DNA of 64,000 nucleotides, from the NCBI GenBank assembly GCA_037367405.1, contig JAZKJV010009336.1, positions 62,001-126,000 on the forward strand, in the 5' to 3' direction. Origin of the DNA: Ottelia alismoides (lineage: Eukaryota; Streptophyta; Magnoliopsida; Alismatales; Hydrocharitaceae). The notes under the pieces were generated by a model. It ran no database searches. It was given only the letters and a program-made list of their open reading frames with translations, and was not told the origin of the DNA. Shown piece by piece: positions 9,988-23,100 of the stretch. The stretch's first letter is position 1. Each line of letters starts with the position of its first letter. Both the position numbers and the translations under genes were made by a program.

Positions 9988-12900
9988 GTCGAACAGGGAC
10001 TTCCGATCCAACGAGGGGAACGGGTACGCGACCGCCAAGAACGACAAGGACAAGGGGGTGAATGTGCAGGTGCTGCTCCGGTGCAAGTGAGTGTGGATGA
10101 AAGATGGTTTCTTTTGTTGTTGACGAAGATACAAATTGTTTCTTTTTTGGGGAATCTGATGTTTTTTGGGGTTTTTTATTATATTGTAGGCCGTTAAGTG
10201 AGGAGGAGATCAGGTTGCGTACTCCGATAGTCATCTCCTGCAATGAGGGCAGACGGGAGGTATCCGCTTTGCAGAATATCGGGAACAAACAGATCGATAG
10301 GACCTTTGTTTTTGATAGGGTATGCATTTCTTTTGATTTCAACTGTTGTTGCATACTCGAATGAAGAGTTGGGTATTAATTGTCCTTTTTGTTGTTGTTA
10401 AAGAACTGTTTTATCTTTGTCGTTTGTGGATTATTATTTGCAGGTGTTTGGTCCTGCTTCAGAGCAGAAAGATCTGTTTGATTTAGCTATTTCACCTATT
10501 GTGAATGAAGTTCTCGAAGGTTATAACTGCACCATTTTCGCATATGGGCAGACGGGGACAGGGAAAACGTATACGATGGAAGGAGGTGGAAAGAAGAGCA
10601 AGGTTTGATGACAGCATTCAGCTCGGATGTTCTCCTTTTGCTACTTTCAATTTGCTTCTAAAATTCACATTTGTTGTTGTGTGTTCCTGAAGAATGGGGA
10701 ATTTCCTAGCGATGCCGGTGTTATCCCAAGGTCCGTTCGACAGATCTTTGACATACTGGAAGCTCAACATGCGGAATATAACATGAAAGTTACGTTTTTG
10801 GAGCTGTATAATGAGGAGATTACTGATCTTCTAGCCCCAGAAGAGTCGAAGTTTGCAGATGACAAGTCAAAGAAGCCTATTGCGTTAATGGAAGATGGAA
10901 AAGGTGGAGTTTTTGTTAGGGGTTTAGAAGAGGAGATAGTCTGCTCTGCTCTTGAAATTTACAAAATTTTGGACAGAGGATCTGCAAAGAGGCGTACTGC
11001 AGAGACTCTACTGAACAAGCAAAGCAGCAGGTCGCACTCAATATTTTCAATTACAATTCACATCAAGGAATGCACTCCAGAAGGCGAGGAAATGATTAAA
11101 TGTGGGAAGCTAAATCTTGTTGATCTTGCGGGCTCAGAAAATATTTCTCGTTCTGGTGCTAGGGAAGTAAGTACATGCTTCGTTGAATATTCTAAAACTC
11201 GAACCATGGCAAATGCAACTGGATAAGTTTATTTTTGTGATTGATCCTCGTAGCAATGGTGCTTGTATTGATCTTCTTGGTTTGATTAATCCTGTAATCT
11301 TAATCACAGGGAAGAGCAAGGGAAGCCGGGGAGATAAACAAAAGTTTACTTACACTGGGACGGGTGATTAACACTCTTGTTGAACATTCAGGACATATTC
11401 CATACAGGTTGCTATAATACGATATATGGTTATCTTGTTTTGATTGTTTATTGTTAGGATTCTTCATTGAAGAAGTTGGTTGGTCTATCAGGGACAGTAA
11501 ACTAACAAGATTACTGAGGGATTCTTTGGGAGGGAAAACCAAAACCTGCATTATTGCCACAATATCGCCATCCATCCACTGTTTGGAGGAGACACTAAGC
11601 ACCCTAGACTATGCTCACCGTGCAAAAAATATCAAGAATAGGCCAGAGGTCTGCATATTTCTTATTAGTTTTTCCTTTATATTTCCACGTATATTTTCTA
11701 AACATTCTCTGTGCTACTATGATTTTTAATTCTGATTGATTTTTTCCTCATTTGGCATTCCAGATTAATCAGAAGATGATGAAATCAGCAATGATTAAAG
11801 ACTTGTATTCTGAGATCGATCGTCTTAAACAAGGTCAGGGATGTATTATAAGTTGTAAAATGAAGTTGCTTGCAACCTTTCTGAAAATCCTTGACAATAT
11901 CATTGCCTGGTTTACTTCTTTGACTATATTTGAATACTATCATACATGCAAAGAACCTTTTTCTCAAAACATATGGCTTGCTACTATTCCTGAAAGCTTC
12001 GGTTTTGCTGATTAATATCATTCTTTTTGCTAGAGGTCTATGCTGCGAGAGAAAAGAATGGTATTTATATACCTCGTGAGCGTTATCTCCAGGAAGAAGC
12101 TGAAAAGAAGGTTGGATGTTAGCTGTTTTATGACCCATAACCGCTTATGAGTTTGTTAGGTCTATAGGATACCTTAAGGGTGGAATATGGTTGTGTATTT
12201 ATGATGCCATCTTATTTCAGGCTCTGACTGAGAAAATGGAGCACCTGGAACTGGACCTAGAATCCAAAGACAAGGTACTCCTTAGGCATCCCACCTCACC
12301 CTCGTTCACATTACTTGGCAAACAATTGCTTCTATTATCCCATTTTTATGATTTTTTAATGGTTCTCCAACTTTTTTTGGCAGCAATTAATTGGACTTCA
12401 GGAGCTTTACACGTCGCAGAAGATATTGACTGCTGATTTGAGTGATAAACTTGAAAGAACCCAGGTATGCTATCCATACTTCTTTTTCCTTGCTTGGTTG
12501 TATTTTTCGTTCTCCTTAAAATTGAGAAATTTTGATAAGGTCCGCTTTCTGAATTTAGAAAAAACTGGACAACACAGAGAATGCACTGTTTGATCTCGAG
12601 GAGAGATACAAACAATCATTGGCAACTATCAAAGAAAAAGAATTCTTGATATCTAATCTTCTCAGATCAGGTGCAAAGTTTCCCTAGTTCTTCCTTTATA
12701 CTCTTTTGCAAATTCTGGTTTTGTATGCTGCATGCAAGTCTCATATAACAAACAAATCTAGAGAGATATTGGATTGGATTTACCAAATGACCTGTTAACA
12801 TATTTGGGCTCTTCTAGTTTCTGTAGTACAACAAAAAAATAATTATCAGAGCTTGTTGCAGTATGCCATGGTTTGTTTTTGAGCATCATGCATTTCATAT

Positions 12901-14195
12901 TTAGCTTTGGGCAGCGATGGAGTCTGCCTTACATGTATTTCCAGCCCTAGTATCTTTTTCACTAATGAATTGTCTTCATCGCCAGAGAAAGCACTTGTTG
13001 AACGTGCATTTGAGCTGCGATCTGAGTTGGAGAATGCTGCTTCTGACATATCTGGCTTGTTTGCTAAAATTGGTTGGTTTTTTTAACTTTACTAAGCTCA
13101 TTAAAGTTGAAATGCTTTGGAAATCTTTTTATGATTTTTACTTGTTTAATAATCATCACCGTCTTTGTGGTCAGATCGTAAAGACAAAATAGAAGATGCA
13201 AATAGAATCCTCGTTGAGAAGTTCCAAACTCAATTAACTGAGCAGCTGGAACTGTTGCACAGAACTGTGTCTGTTTCTGTAATGCAACAGGAGACTCAGC
13301 TTAAAGAAATGGAGGAGGACATGCAATTATTTGTTTCTACAAAAACGGAGGTATTTAGTTGTACTTGCTTGTACATTACTGTACCTTTGTCATGGATTTT
13401 AAATATATATTCTCTTATGCACAGGCAAGCGAAGAGCTCCGAGGACGTGTTGCAAAACTGAAATGTATGTATGGTTCTGGAATAAAAGCATTAGACGATT
13501 TAGCTGGTGAGCTAGATAGTAACTCCCAGTCGACATTCACACAAACAAATGTACAAGTTTTAGCACATTCTGCTGCTGTTGAAGAGGTAAAAACATCTTT
13601 CTCCATTAAATGTTTATTTCTTACCATAGTGTGGTTTTCTTGTTTCATTCATTCATTTTTTATGTTCTTCAGTGTTTCAAAGGGATAGCTTTAGAGGCTG
13701 ATCAATTGCTTATTGAGCTTCTAAACAGTCTAGAAAATCAAGAGGAAAGACTGACTGATTTTGCACAGCAACAACGCAAGGTTAATACTCATTTACAAAC
13801 AGTTACCCGTGATATTCAGTTTTTATCAGCCTTATTTTATTTAATTAGTTTTTCCTATTTATTTGAACCAGGGCCATGTTAGAGCAGTCGAAACCACTCG
13901 GTTAATTTCCAAGATCACTACTGATTTCTTCCAGTTCTTAGATGTGCATGCATCAAAACTGAACAAAATCATGGAAGAAACACAAACGGTCCAGGATCAG
14001 AAATTAAGTGAACTTGAAAAGAAGTTTGAGGTGATAGTCTATTTTGAGCAATTACCCTTAATCTGGATAATTAAATGATGGCTGCACCTTATCGCATTTT
14101 GGTAACCTCAGGAATGTGCTGCTAGTGAAGAGAGACAATTGATAGAAAAGGTGGCTGAAATGTTGGCTAGTTCAAGTGCTAGGAAGAAGAAGTTG
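9944..14195 (+). CDS. KIN5: Kinesin-5 exons 1-17: motor domain, neck and coiled-coil stalk
   Basis: Residues 1-48 are a basic, low-complexity N-terminus. The motor runs from about residue 40 ([18 protein letters not shown]) to 387. The P-loop GQTGTGKT is at 126-133, switch I SSRSH at 255-259 and switch II DLAGSE at 288-293, all intact. Exons 5-6 give KSLLTLGRV and [14 protein letters not shown]. The neck ([18 protein letters not shown]) follows in exon 7. Exons 8-17 encode heptad-rich stalk, with motifs typical of plant kinesin-5 such as [35 protein letters not shown] and [15 protein letters not shown], ending in [10 protein letters not shown]. These 17 exons fill only 4.3 kb; exons are short and introns about 80-300 bp, in sharp contrast to intron 17. 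Confidence 0.93.
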
Positions 14196-17100
14196 GTATG
14201 TTGTGCTATCGCTATCTGGAATTTATTCCGTTGGAATATCTTTCTGTGACACTTTCATGCAAGTTTGCCTAATATTGGCAACAGAAAATGCTGAAACTTT
14301 TGTGAAGGGCAGCTCAGTATGTGCAGTATATTTATTCTTCGAAATATCATCGAGTGACTGCATCATTGCCCATATCTTTCTTTTGTAACTAATAAAGGTT
14401 CTCGTATTTCTAAATTCGTTATTTTTTTAGAAATACTAATTTATTCGCTGCAAATGAGGAATATTTATGAGATTTTAGTTGTACCACATCAGTCATCGTA
14501 TGCTAATTCCACCACTAGCCCCATATTTTTTTTGAAATCAAAACCACTAACCCCATATATCTGAATAATTAAATGATTATTGCGCCATGTCATCATATAT
14601 CCATCCAATTATCCACAATAATGTAGTACAAGTAACTCCATATAAATGAATAATTAAATGGCACAATTACTATATATTTATTTTATTTCCGTTTATCTTA
14701 TGTGATTTATCCATAGGTCTCTCCTCTATATAAGAGAGCCCTAAGGTTCATGGAATAAACAATTTTCGTTCTTTTCCCAATATGGTATCAGAGTGACAGT
14801 CCTAGACCGAAGTTCTCATGCCCAAAAAACTTTAACCCTAAACCCCACTTGCAAGCCTCCTCTCACGCGCTGCCACCAGCCTCTCCCTTTTGGGTGTCAC
14901 AATCGGCTTCCCTCTCTCTCTCTCTCACTTAGGTGCCCCCTACCTCTCTTTTTTCTCTATCGCATGACACCACCGATCCTGCCACTACCAACGGATCCTT
15001 TGCGGCCTCTCGTGGCCTCCGTCTCTGCCCGCACCGTGGTTCGTTTATTGTTGATGGATTTGGTTGCATCCTAAGTCTACACATGCAATCAGATCTTCGT
15101 ATATCTGTGTAGACATACTTCTTTTGGTCTAAAAACCCTAGTTTTCTTCATCCGACAGTATTTCAAAGAACAAAGTCGATATCCCTGCCATAAGCACTTT
15201 CAAAGGTCCAGCGCCAATTGTCAAGATGGACGGGACGAATTATGAGTTGTGAGCCACGCAATTCATGAGCCTCATCAAGTTCTATGGGTTAGAAACATAT
15301 TCTTACCGAGAAAGAGCCGGTCGATAAAACTGGGGTCAAGGCCTCGTAGGAGGCAGATGATGCGTATGCCAAGGTTTGGCTATTTGGAACATTGATGATA
15401 GAGATCGTCAATAATGTGACATCGGCCCACCACCAAGGCAATGCGGAATATCCTCGTTGCCACTTATCCCCAAGCGATGAATGAGACAAAGATCGTGCAA
15501 CTACAACACGATATATCTACCATCTAGTAGAACATACGACCTCTTTATTCTCTATACATGTCCCCGTGTGGAATGTTTGAGAAGCTCCATAGTTTCATGC
15601 CCACATCGTCTATTCCTGAGCAACAGAAGGCATATATGAATGCCACTATGGTTGGTGTATTCCTAACAGTACTTGGCCCAGAGTATGAGGCGACCCGTTC
15701 ACATATACTGGCGGACGCTACTATTCCTCCCATGGAGGAAGCTTATCGCAGACTCAGCAGGATCACTGTCTCATCTCCTTCTTCCAGTCAGACATCACTG
15801 TCTCATCTTCTCAGTTTCTCGTGGCAGTGGACCTTGTGGTAGAGGATGTCATATTCGTCAGTCTGCACTTACTGTTACCGCCCAGGGCACACAGAGGACA
15901 CATGCTACTCCAAGCATGGTTTCTTGCATCGACTCGTGTAGCAGAGCAAGCAGCCCCCCTGCTTCTTCTTCTTCGGATAAGAGGTTTGATGACCTTGTAG
16001 CTCGGTTGAGGGATATTATGCTAGTTCCATAGCTTCTTCGCCTACTCCAGGAGGTCACTCAGATGTTGCTACTTCTGCCTCTGCCAGTACCTCTACCATT
16101 GTCAGTGCCTCAGGTAGCATCTATGCCCTTTCTAATTCTCATGTATTTGATATTACAGAATGGATTATGGACTCCGGGGCGGCACATCACACGCGTGGAG
16201 GCAGAGATCATTTTGCAGCTTTGAAATCGGTTCCTCCTGGTAGAACCATTGTCATAGCAGATGGTACCCATTCCTCAATTATATGATAAGGAGAGATCAG
16301 TTTGACGCATTCGATGTGTCCGAAGAATGTGTTGCATGCACTTGATTTTTCTATGAATTTATTGTCTACCAGTCAGATTACAAAGGATTTGTATTGTCGT
16401 GTTATTTTTTGACCCATCATCTCTTGTATTTCAGGACATTCTTACAGACAGGGTGATTGGCTATGACCGTGAGCATGAAGGCCTCTACCGACTGGTCCGA
16501 ACTCCATATGCTGGCCTATCCTCTCATTATACGGGATCGGTCTCTCCTTTTATGTGGCACCTGCGCTTTGGTCACCTTCCCCTTCAGAAGACGTGTCATG
16601 TTCTCCCTCAGATGTTACCTCGCTCATCCTTCTAATGCGAGGCATGTCCGTTAGGGAAGCACCATCGGTCTGTTTTTTCTAGTCATCAGAGTCGGATCAG
16701 TAGCTCCCCTTTTGAGTTATTTCATGTTGACATTTAGAGCCTGTTTGGTTGCTATGGTACCTCGGGGTATCCTGATCTACCCCTAGCTCCATCCATGCAT
16801 TCCTGGATTGGGATTACTTGCATGGACCCTACAATTTCTTCGGTATAATATTTTCTAACCATGTTTAAATAAAAAGTTAACATAAAAAATATATTATAAT
16901 CATTAAAAGGTTAATATAATACATAATCAATCTGACATCACGTCACATTTATCATCCCAACTCTCTTCAACCCTACTAACCATCCAAACGGCTACTATTC
17001 ACAGGAGGTTACCCCAACCCGACCCAACCCAATTACCATACAGGCCCTTAGGATCCAAGTCGTGTTCCTGATCACCAGGGATGCATGTTTTACCTCAGGT

Positions 17101-20100
17101 TTTTTCTTGTTGGTGTTGATGATTTTTCTCATCTGTCATGTGTATTTTTATTAAAATAAATCGGAAGTTGGGGATGCAATTAAAATATTTATCAATGAAG
17201 TGAGAACATTTTATTTCAAATTTGTGAGTATTAGTAATGCTTTGGAATTATGTACTCATGCACTATCTCAATTCTTTTCATATCATGGTATTGTTCATCA
17301 AATAACATGTGCCTACACTTTTCAGCAAAATGGTGTTGGAGAGAGAAAGCATCACCATTTACTTAATGCTATTCGAACCCTTCTCATTCAAAGTCGTGCC
17401 TCACATTCGTTCTGGGGTGATGCAGTTCACATGACATGTTATCTTGTGAATCACATGCCCCTCATTGGTTTTAGGTGAGAAAATTCCTTTCTCCCTGACA
17501 TTTCTAGAGGAGTTGTTGTCACTCACTCGTGTTTTTGGATCTGTTGCATTTGTCCACCCGTTGTCTCCAGGTTGTGACAAGCTCTCCCCTAGAGTTGTCA
17601 AATTTGTGAGTATTAATAATGCTTTGGAATTATGTACTCATGCACTATCTCAATTCTTTTCATATCGTGGTATTGTTCATCAAATAACACATGCCTACAC
17701 TTCTCAGCAAAATGGTGTTGGAGAGAGAAAGCATCACCATTTACTTGATGCTATTCGAACCCTTATCATTCAAAGTCGTGCCTCACATTCGTTCTGGGGT
17801 GATGCAGTTCACATGACATGTTATCTTGTGAATCACATGCCCCTCATTGATTTTGGGTGAGAAAATTCCTTTCTCCCTGACATTTCTAGAGGAGTTGTCA
17901 CTCACTCGTGTTTTTGGATCTGTTGCATTTGTCCACCCGTTGTCTCCAGGTTGTGACAAGCTCTCCCCTAGAGTTGTCAAATGTATTTATGTTGGGTACT
18001 GCAGGACACAGAAGGGATATAGATGATATGATCCATTGCACATGAAATATTATGTTAGCATTGCTGTCACATTTTTTGAGTCGGTGATGTATTTTTCTCC
18101 TACAAGCGACATGTTGACATCATCAGATGTAGATGATGAGGCCTACATGCCACCTCCTCCTACGAACCCATCACTACCTCCACATGTGTCAGTTCTAACA
18201 CCACCACCACCTCCTACTCCACCTCCATCACCTCCTCCTATATCGCAATCTCCAATGATCCTTGTTCCACCATTGCCACGATACTATACACTGCATGCTT
18301 CTGCTTATGGTCATCGCCCGTCATCCATCACACCTCAGGTTTGTTCCGAATACATTATTACTAACAATGGATCTGGCCATGTGTCTGAGCAGGACTCTTT
18401 GCAAGAGATTGGCTTACAGATTGAGAAGATTCCCAATGACCTGGATATGCCTATTAAAGCTTCGAAAGCAGAAGCATACATGCGCCTCATATACTCTTGC
18501 ATCTCAGGTTTCCTTTGATCGCATGATAGGGGAATTCAAGAGATTTGTTGTTGCTCTATCAGATGTGGAAATCCTACGGAATTATCATGAGGCCTTGCCA
18601 TACAGTCAGTGGCGTCTAGTTATGGAAGAGGAGATGATTGCTATTCAGTCGCGTAGTACTTGGAGCTTGGTCCCCACTCCTAATGGTGTGTCTATTGTCA
18701 GTTGCGAATGGGTGTTTACCGTCAGCCATGAAGATGGGAGTCTTGATCATTACAAGGCAAGATTGGTTGCATGTGGCTTTAGTTAGAATTATGGAGTGGA
18801 TTATCTGGACACATTCTCCCATGTTGCTCGCCCCTCTACTCTACGACTTCTTCTTTCAGACTCGATTGCAGTGCTATGTGATTGGCCTTTATTTCAGCTT
18901 GATTTTAAGAACGCCTTTCTGTATGACGATCTCCAAGAAGAAGTCTACATGCATCGGCCTTCGACGTTTGCTGCTGAGGGAGAGTGTCATCAGGTTTATA
19001 GACTTCATGAGAGAACTATTGAGATATTAGTTATCTTTTGTGATATTTTTAGATTATCTATTTTTTTTCTTCTTGTAATTTTTCCAATAGGTTCTTCTCC
19101 TATATAAGAGAACCCTAAGGCCTCATTAATTCAAGTAATTCGTTTCCTTCCACATGTTATCGGAACGACGGTCCTAGACCGGAGTTCCCATATCCCACCA
19201 CACCGTAACCCTACCTGCGCTCCCCTCGGGTTGCCGCCGCTCCTGCGGAGCGCTACTGCGCCAGCTCCCAGGCTGCAACACCCCGTTCGCTCCTATGCAG
19301 TTTGGAGGCCGCACCACCACCTTGCGTGGCCTCCCAGGCCTTGCCAGTCCGCATTCCGGGTTGTCGCAAGGCCTTCCTAGCTGCTATATGGGCCTCTTAA
19401 GCCACATCCCATGCCGCCCAGGCCTCCCTGGACACGTCACCGACCCTCCCCAGCCGTCGGTGGACCTTCCCTGTGCATTCTTACGTCTCTGTACCCCTCT
19501 GCGGTTCGAACTGCAGTCTGAATCAGTCTTATTTTGACCGAAAAACATGATTTCAGACTTATATATCGTGTTTTCCTGCCCTAGCGAGCCACAAAGATTG
19601 ACGGGGATAGTTGTATGAGTCTACACGTACAACTGATCCTTTGTATGATTGCGTAGACTCGTTCATATCGGTCTACTCCCCAATCGAGTTCCGTTGTTCG
19701 ACCATTTTATCATCATGTTATAGAACAAGGATGACATGTTTTCGTCCGGTGCCTTCAAGGGTCCAACTCCCATCGCTAAGATGGATGGGACCAACTAGGA
19801 ATTGTGGTCCATGCAGTTCCTCACCCTCATGCAATGTAACAACAAAGAGCACATCCTGATAGATCCATACCCAACGGACAAGACTGGGGCCAATGCTTCC
19901 TGGAAGCAAGATGACGCGTATGCGCGGATTTGGCTTTCTGGGACCCTCACCACGGAGATAACCAACGATTTTTTTAATCATCCCACTGCAAAGGCGATGT
20001 GGGACACTTTGGCACCTATGCTCAAGCGAAGAATGAGGCAAAGATTCTTCAGCTGCAGTTTGATATCTACAATGCCAAGCAGAATAGCCATCCTGCACGT

Positions 20101-23100
20101 GTACTACTCTTCTTTCCGTGGCATGTTCGAGAAGCTTCATAGCTACATGCTTATTACGATATCTATTGAGCAGCATAAGGCATACATGAACTGCATGATG
20201 GTTGAAGTCTTCATGGCCGGACTTGATACCGATTATGAGGCTGTGCGTGCACAGTTTCTCATCGGAGCTACCATACCTCCCATGGAGGAATCCTATAGCC
20301 GTCTTAGCTGTATTATCATGCCTTCTCTGGCCATTCCTCTACCTTCTTCAACGATGACCGCTTCTCGTGGCAGATGAGGAATAAGTCAGTCTAGAGGATG
20401 CACTTCTTGTGGTAGAGGCAATGGACGTCAATGTGGCCCTTACACTTACTGTCGTAGACCTGAACATGCTGAGGATACTTGCTACCAGAAGCATGGATAT
20501 CTTGCTTCTGATCGTATGGCAGAATAGATCGAGCCTTCAGAGACTCCAACTTCCTAGGCCGATCTTGCTTGGATCATATTGTATCTCGTATTCGAGAGAT
20601 GATGACTCCTACTGCTGGCACCACCACTACAGATACTACATCTATAGTCAGAGCCTCTTCGAACTCCTCATGTATCACTTATGCTTTTACTGGTAGTCAT
20701 GGTGCATATATGACCAAGGTTTAAAAAAGCGTGAGGCGTGGACGTCAATGGTTGAAGTCTTCATGGCCGGACTTGATACCGATTATGAGGCTGTGCGTGC
20801 ACAGTTTCTCACCGGAGCTACCATACCTCCCATGGAGGAATCCTATAACCGTCTTAGCTGTATTATCATGCCTTCTCTGGCCATTCCTCTACCCTCTTCA
20901 ACGATGACCGCTTCTCGTGGCAGATGAGTCAGTCTAGAGGACGCACTTCTCGTGGTAGAGGCAATGGACGTCAATGTGGCCCTTACACTTACTGTCGTAG
21001 ACCTGAACATGCTGAGGATACTTGCTACCAGAAGCATGGATATCTTGCTTCTGTTCGTATGGCAGAATAGAACCTTCAGAGACTCCAACTTCCTAGGCCG
21101 ATCTTGCTTGGATGATATTGTATCTCGTATTCGAGAGATGATGACTCCTACTGCTGGCACCACCACTACAGATACTACAGCTACAGTCAGAGCCTCTTCG
21201 AGCTCCTCATTTATCACTTATGCTTTTACTGGTAGTCATGGGACCAAGGTTTAAAAAAGCATGAGGCGGTCCGAGGAAATTTTCCCAAAATGTGAGGTGA
21301 GGCGTAAGCCTCGAGGTGGTCGAGGCGTAAGCCTCAATTTTTTGTAAAGAAAAAATAAAATTAAAGCAAAATAAATTGGAATAAATACCAACAACACAAA
21401 ATATTGCAATATATTGTCCTAAAGTTCAATACAAACTACGAACTACAACTATGATTGTCTAAAGTTCAAATACGATTGCGAAATTAGAAAAGAAAACATG
21501 AAGTAGGAAATAAAGTTTGATACAAGCATGAAATTAATGCAACATATGTTCCATCACTATTATGTGATACATCAAAATCACTAATCATCAATATTGATTC
21601 AATGAATCAACTTCAGTCTTCTCGCCCCTCAGCAGTGTGGTCGCCGCCATCGTCGTCGTCACTGCTCCTACTACTCATTGGATCGTCATCGGAATCATCC
21701 ATAAAATTCAAATGCACATCATCATCAGCCTTATCATCGCTTCCATCCTTAGAATTGGAGTACTCCTCCTCCTCAACATTAATTGGAGTTTTTCCTTTAC
21801 CTAATCAAGAAAGTAATATGCATAGTCAACCATTTGAAAGTAAATCACAAAAAAGCATGGAACATTCTTTTAATTTGTAATATTGTATTGCACCTTTGTC
21901 GTTTCTTCACCCCTTCTTTTTAGGTCGAGCGACTTGAGCTCCTCCACCTCTTTCACCTCCTTCCTCCTCAAAAGGATCATCCTCAAGGGGTATGTTTGCA
22001 TCAAGATCTTGATAGGCCTCGACATCTTGAGCTTCTGAAATCCATTTATCATCGGAGTCAATGTCTTCCAAACATAATGGATCTTCTATTGTTTTCTTCC
22101 TTAATTCTCTATGTTTCGATTTCAAATTGAACATGATGTAACCCAGATCATCGAGCTTCGCTTGTGATAAACGATTTCTTCTCTTTGTGTGGACCTATAT
22201 AGACATACGTAAGGTTTAAGTGATTGACATGAAACAAAAACACTATCATAAAATTAAATAATCTTTAACCACTTACTTGATTAAACGAGCTCCAATTACG
22301 TTCACACCCAGAAGCACTACAAGTCAAGATCAATACCCTAATAGCAAATGCTGCCAATTCAGGTGTTTCATCACCAAACAACGTCCACTAATCCGTTGGT
22401 AATGGTCAACACATTTTAGTAATTATGTTAAAGTATAGGGAAAACTCTTAAAAATTATTTACAATACTCAACAGGACTTCTTGTTTTCCTTGAATTAACA
22501 GCATTTGCCCATCCAAAAAATCCTCTAGCATGCATAAAAGAATCAAGTTGTGAATCTGCTTCCATGCATGAAAACAATCCCATTTTGACCTCTAAGTGAT
22601 TAGAGAATGTCGGTTCATAATGAAAGTGGGGATTGAGGAAATAAGCAGCAACATGTAAATGCCTGTGAAGTTGAGGATCCCAACGGCTATCCTCAATATC
22701 CCAAATAATCTTATATTTATTCTCATCATTTTCAAGATTTCTAGCTATCTCTTCCTTGGCCCTGTCCATGGCTTCATAAATAAATCCCATCGGTGAATAT
22801 TTTCAGAATCCACCAACCTCAAAACGGTGACCAAAGGTTTCGTGGTGTTGAGAACATATGCAACACCAGGCCAAAAAGACTTGCTCTTCACAACAATGTT
22901 CACCACACTTTGTCCCAATGGTCGATTCACATAAGAACTGTTCTTCCATGCTCTGGAAGTGAAGAAGGATTCAAGTGGATCCTTGGCTCTAATCAAGCTT
23001 TGCAATGTAAGAAATGCAGTGATAAATCTTGTAACGGCAGGTTTCACCAAATCACAACCTGCAAATTTTCTCACCATTGCTAAAACCCAAGCATGAGCAT

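Larger units (their letters stand above)
16130..18010 (+). pseudogene. Copia A protease and integrase remnant
   Basis: Contains [13 protein letters not shown] (copia protease, DSG), a GAG-pre-integrase segment ([13 protein letters not shown]) and integrase pieces ([27 protein letters not shown]). It is interrupted by a Tourist MITE at 16737-17047 and by a 382-bp tandem duplication; many stops. Confidence 0.75.

Noticed and set aside
9589..10354. 181- and 220-codon minus-strand frames over the kinesin 5' end
   Set aside because: They overlap the well-supported kinesin exons 1-2 and promoter, with no recognisable domain.
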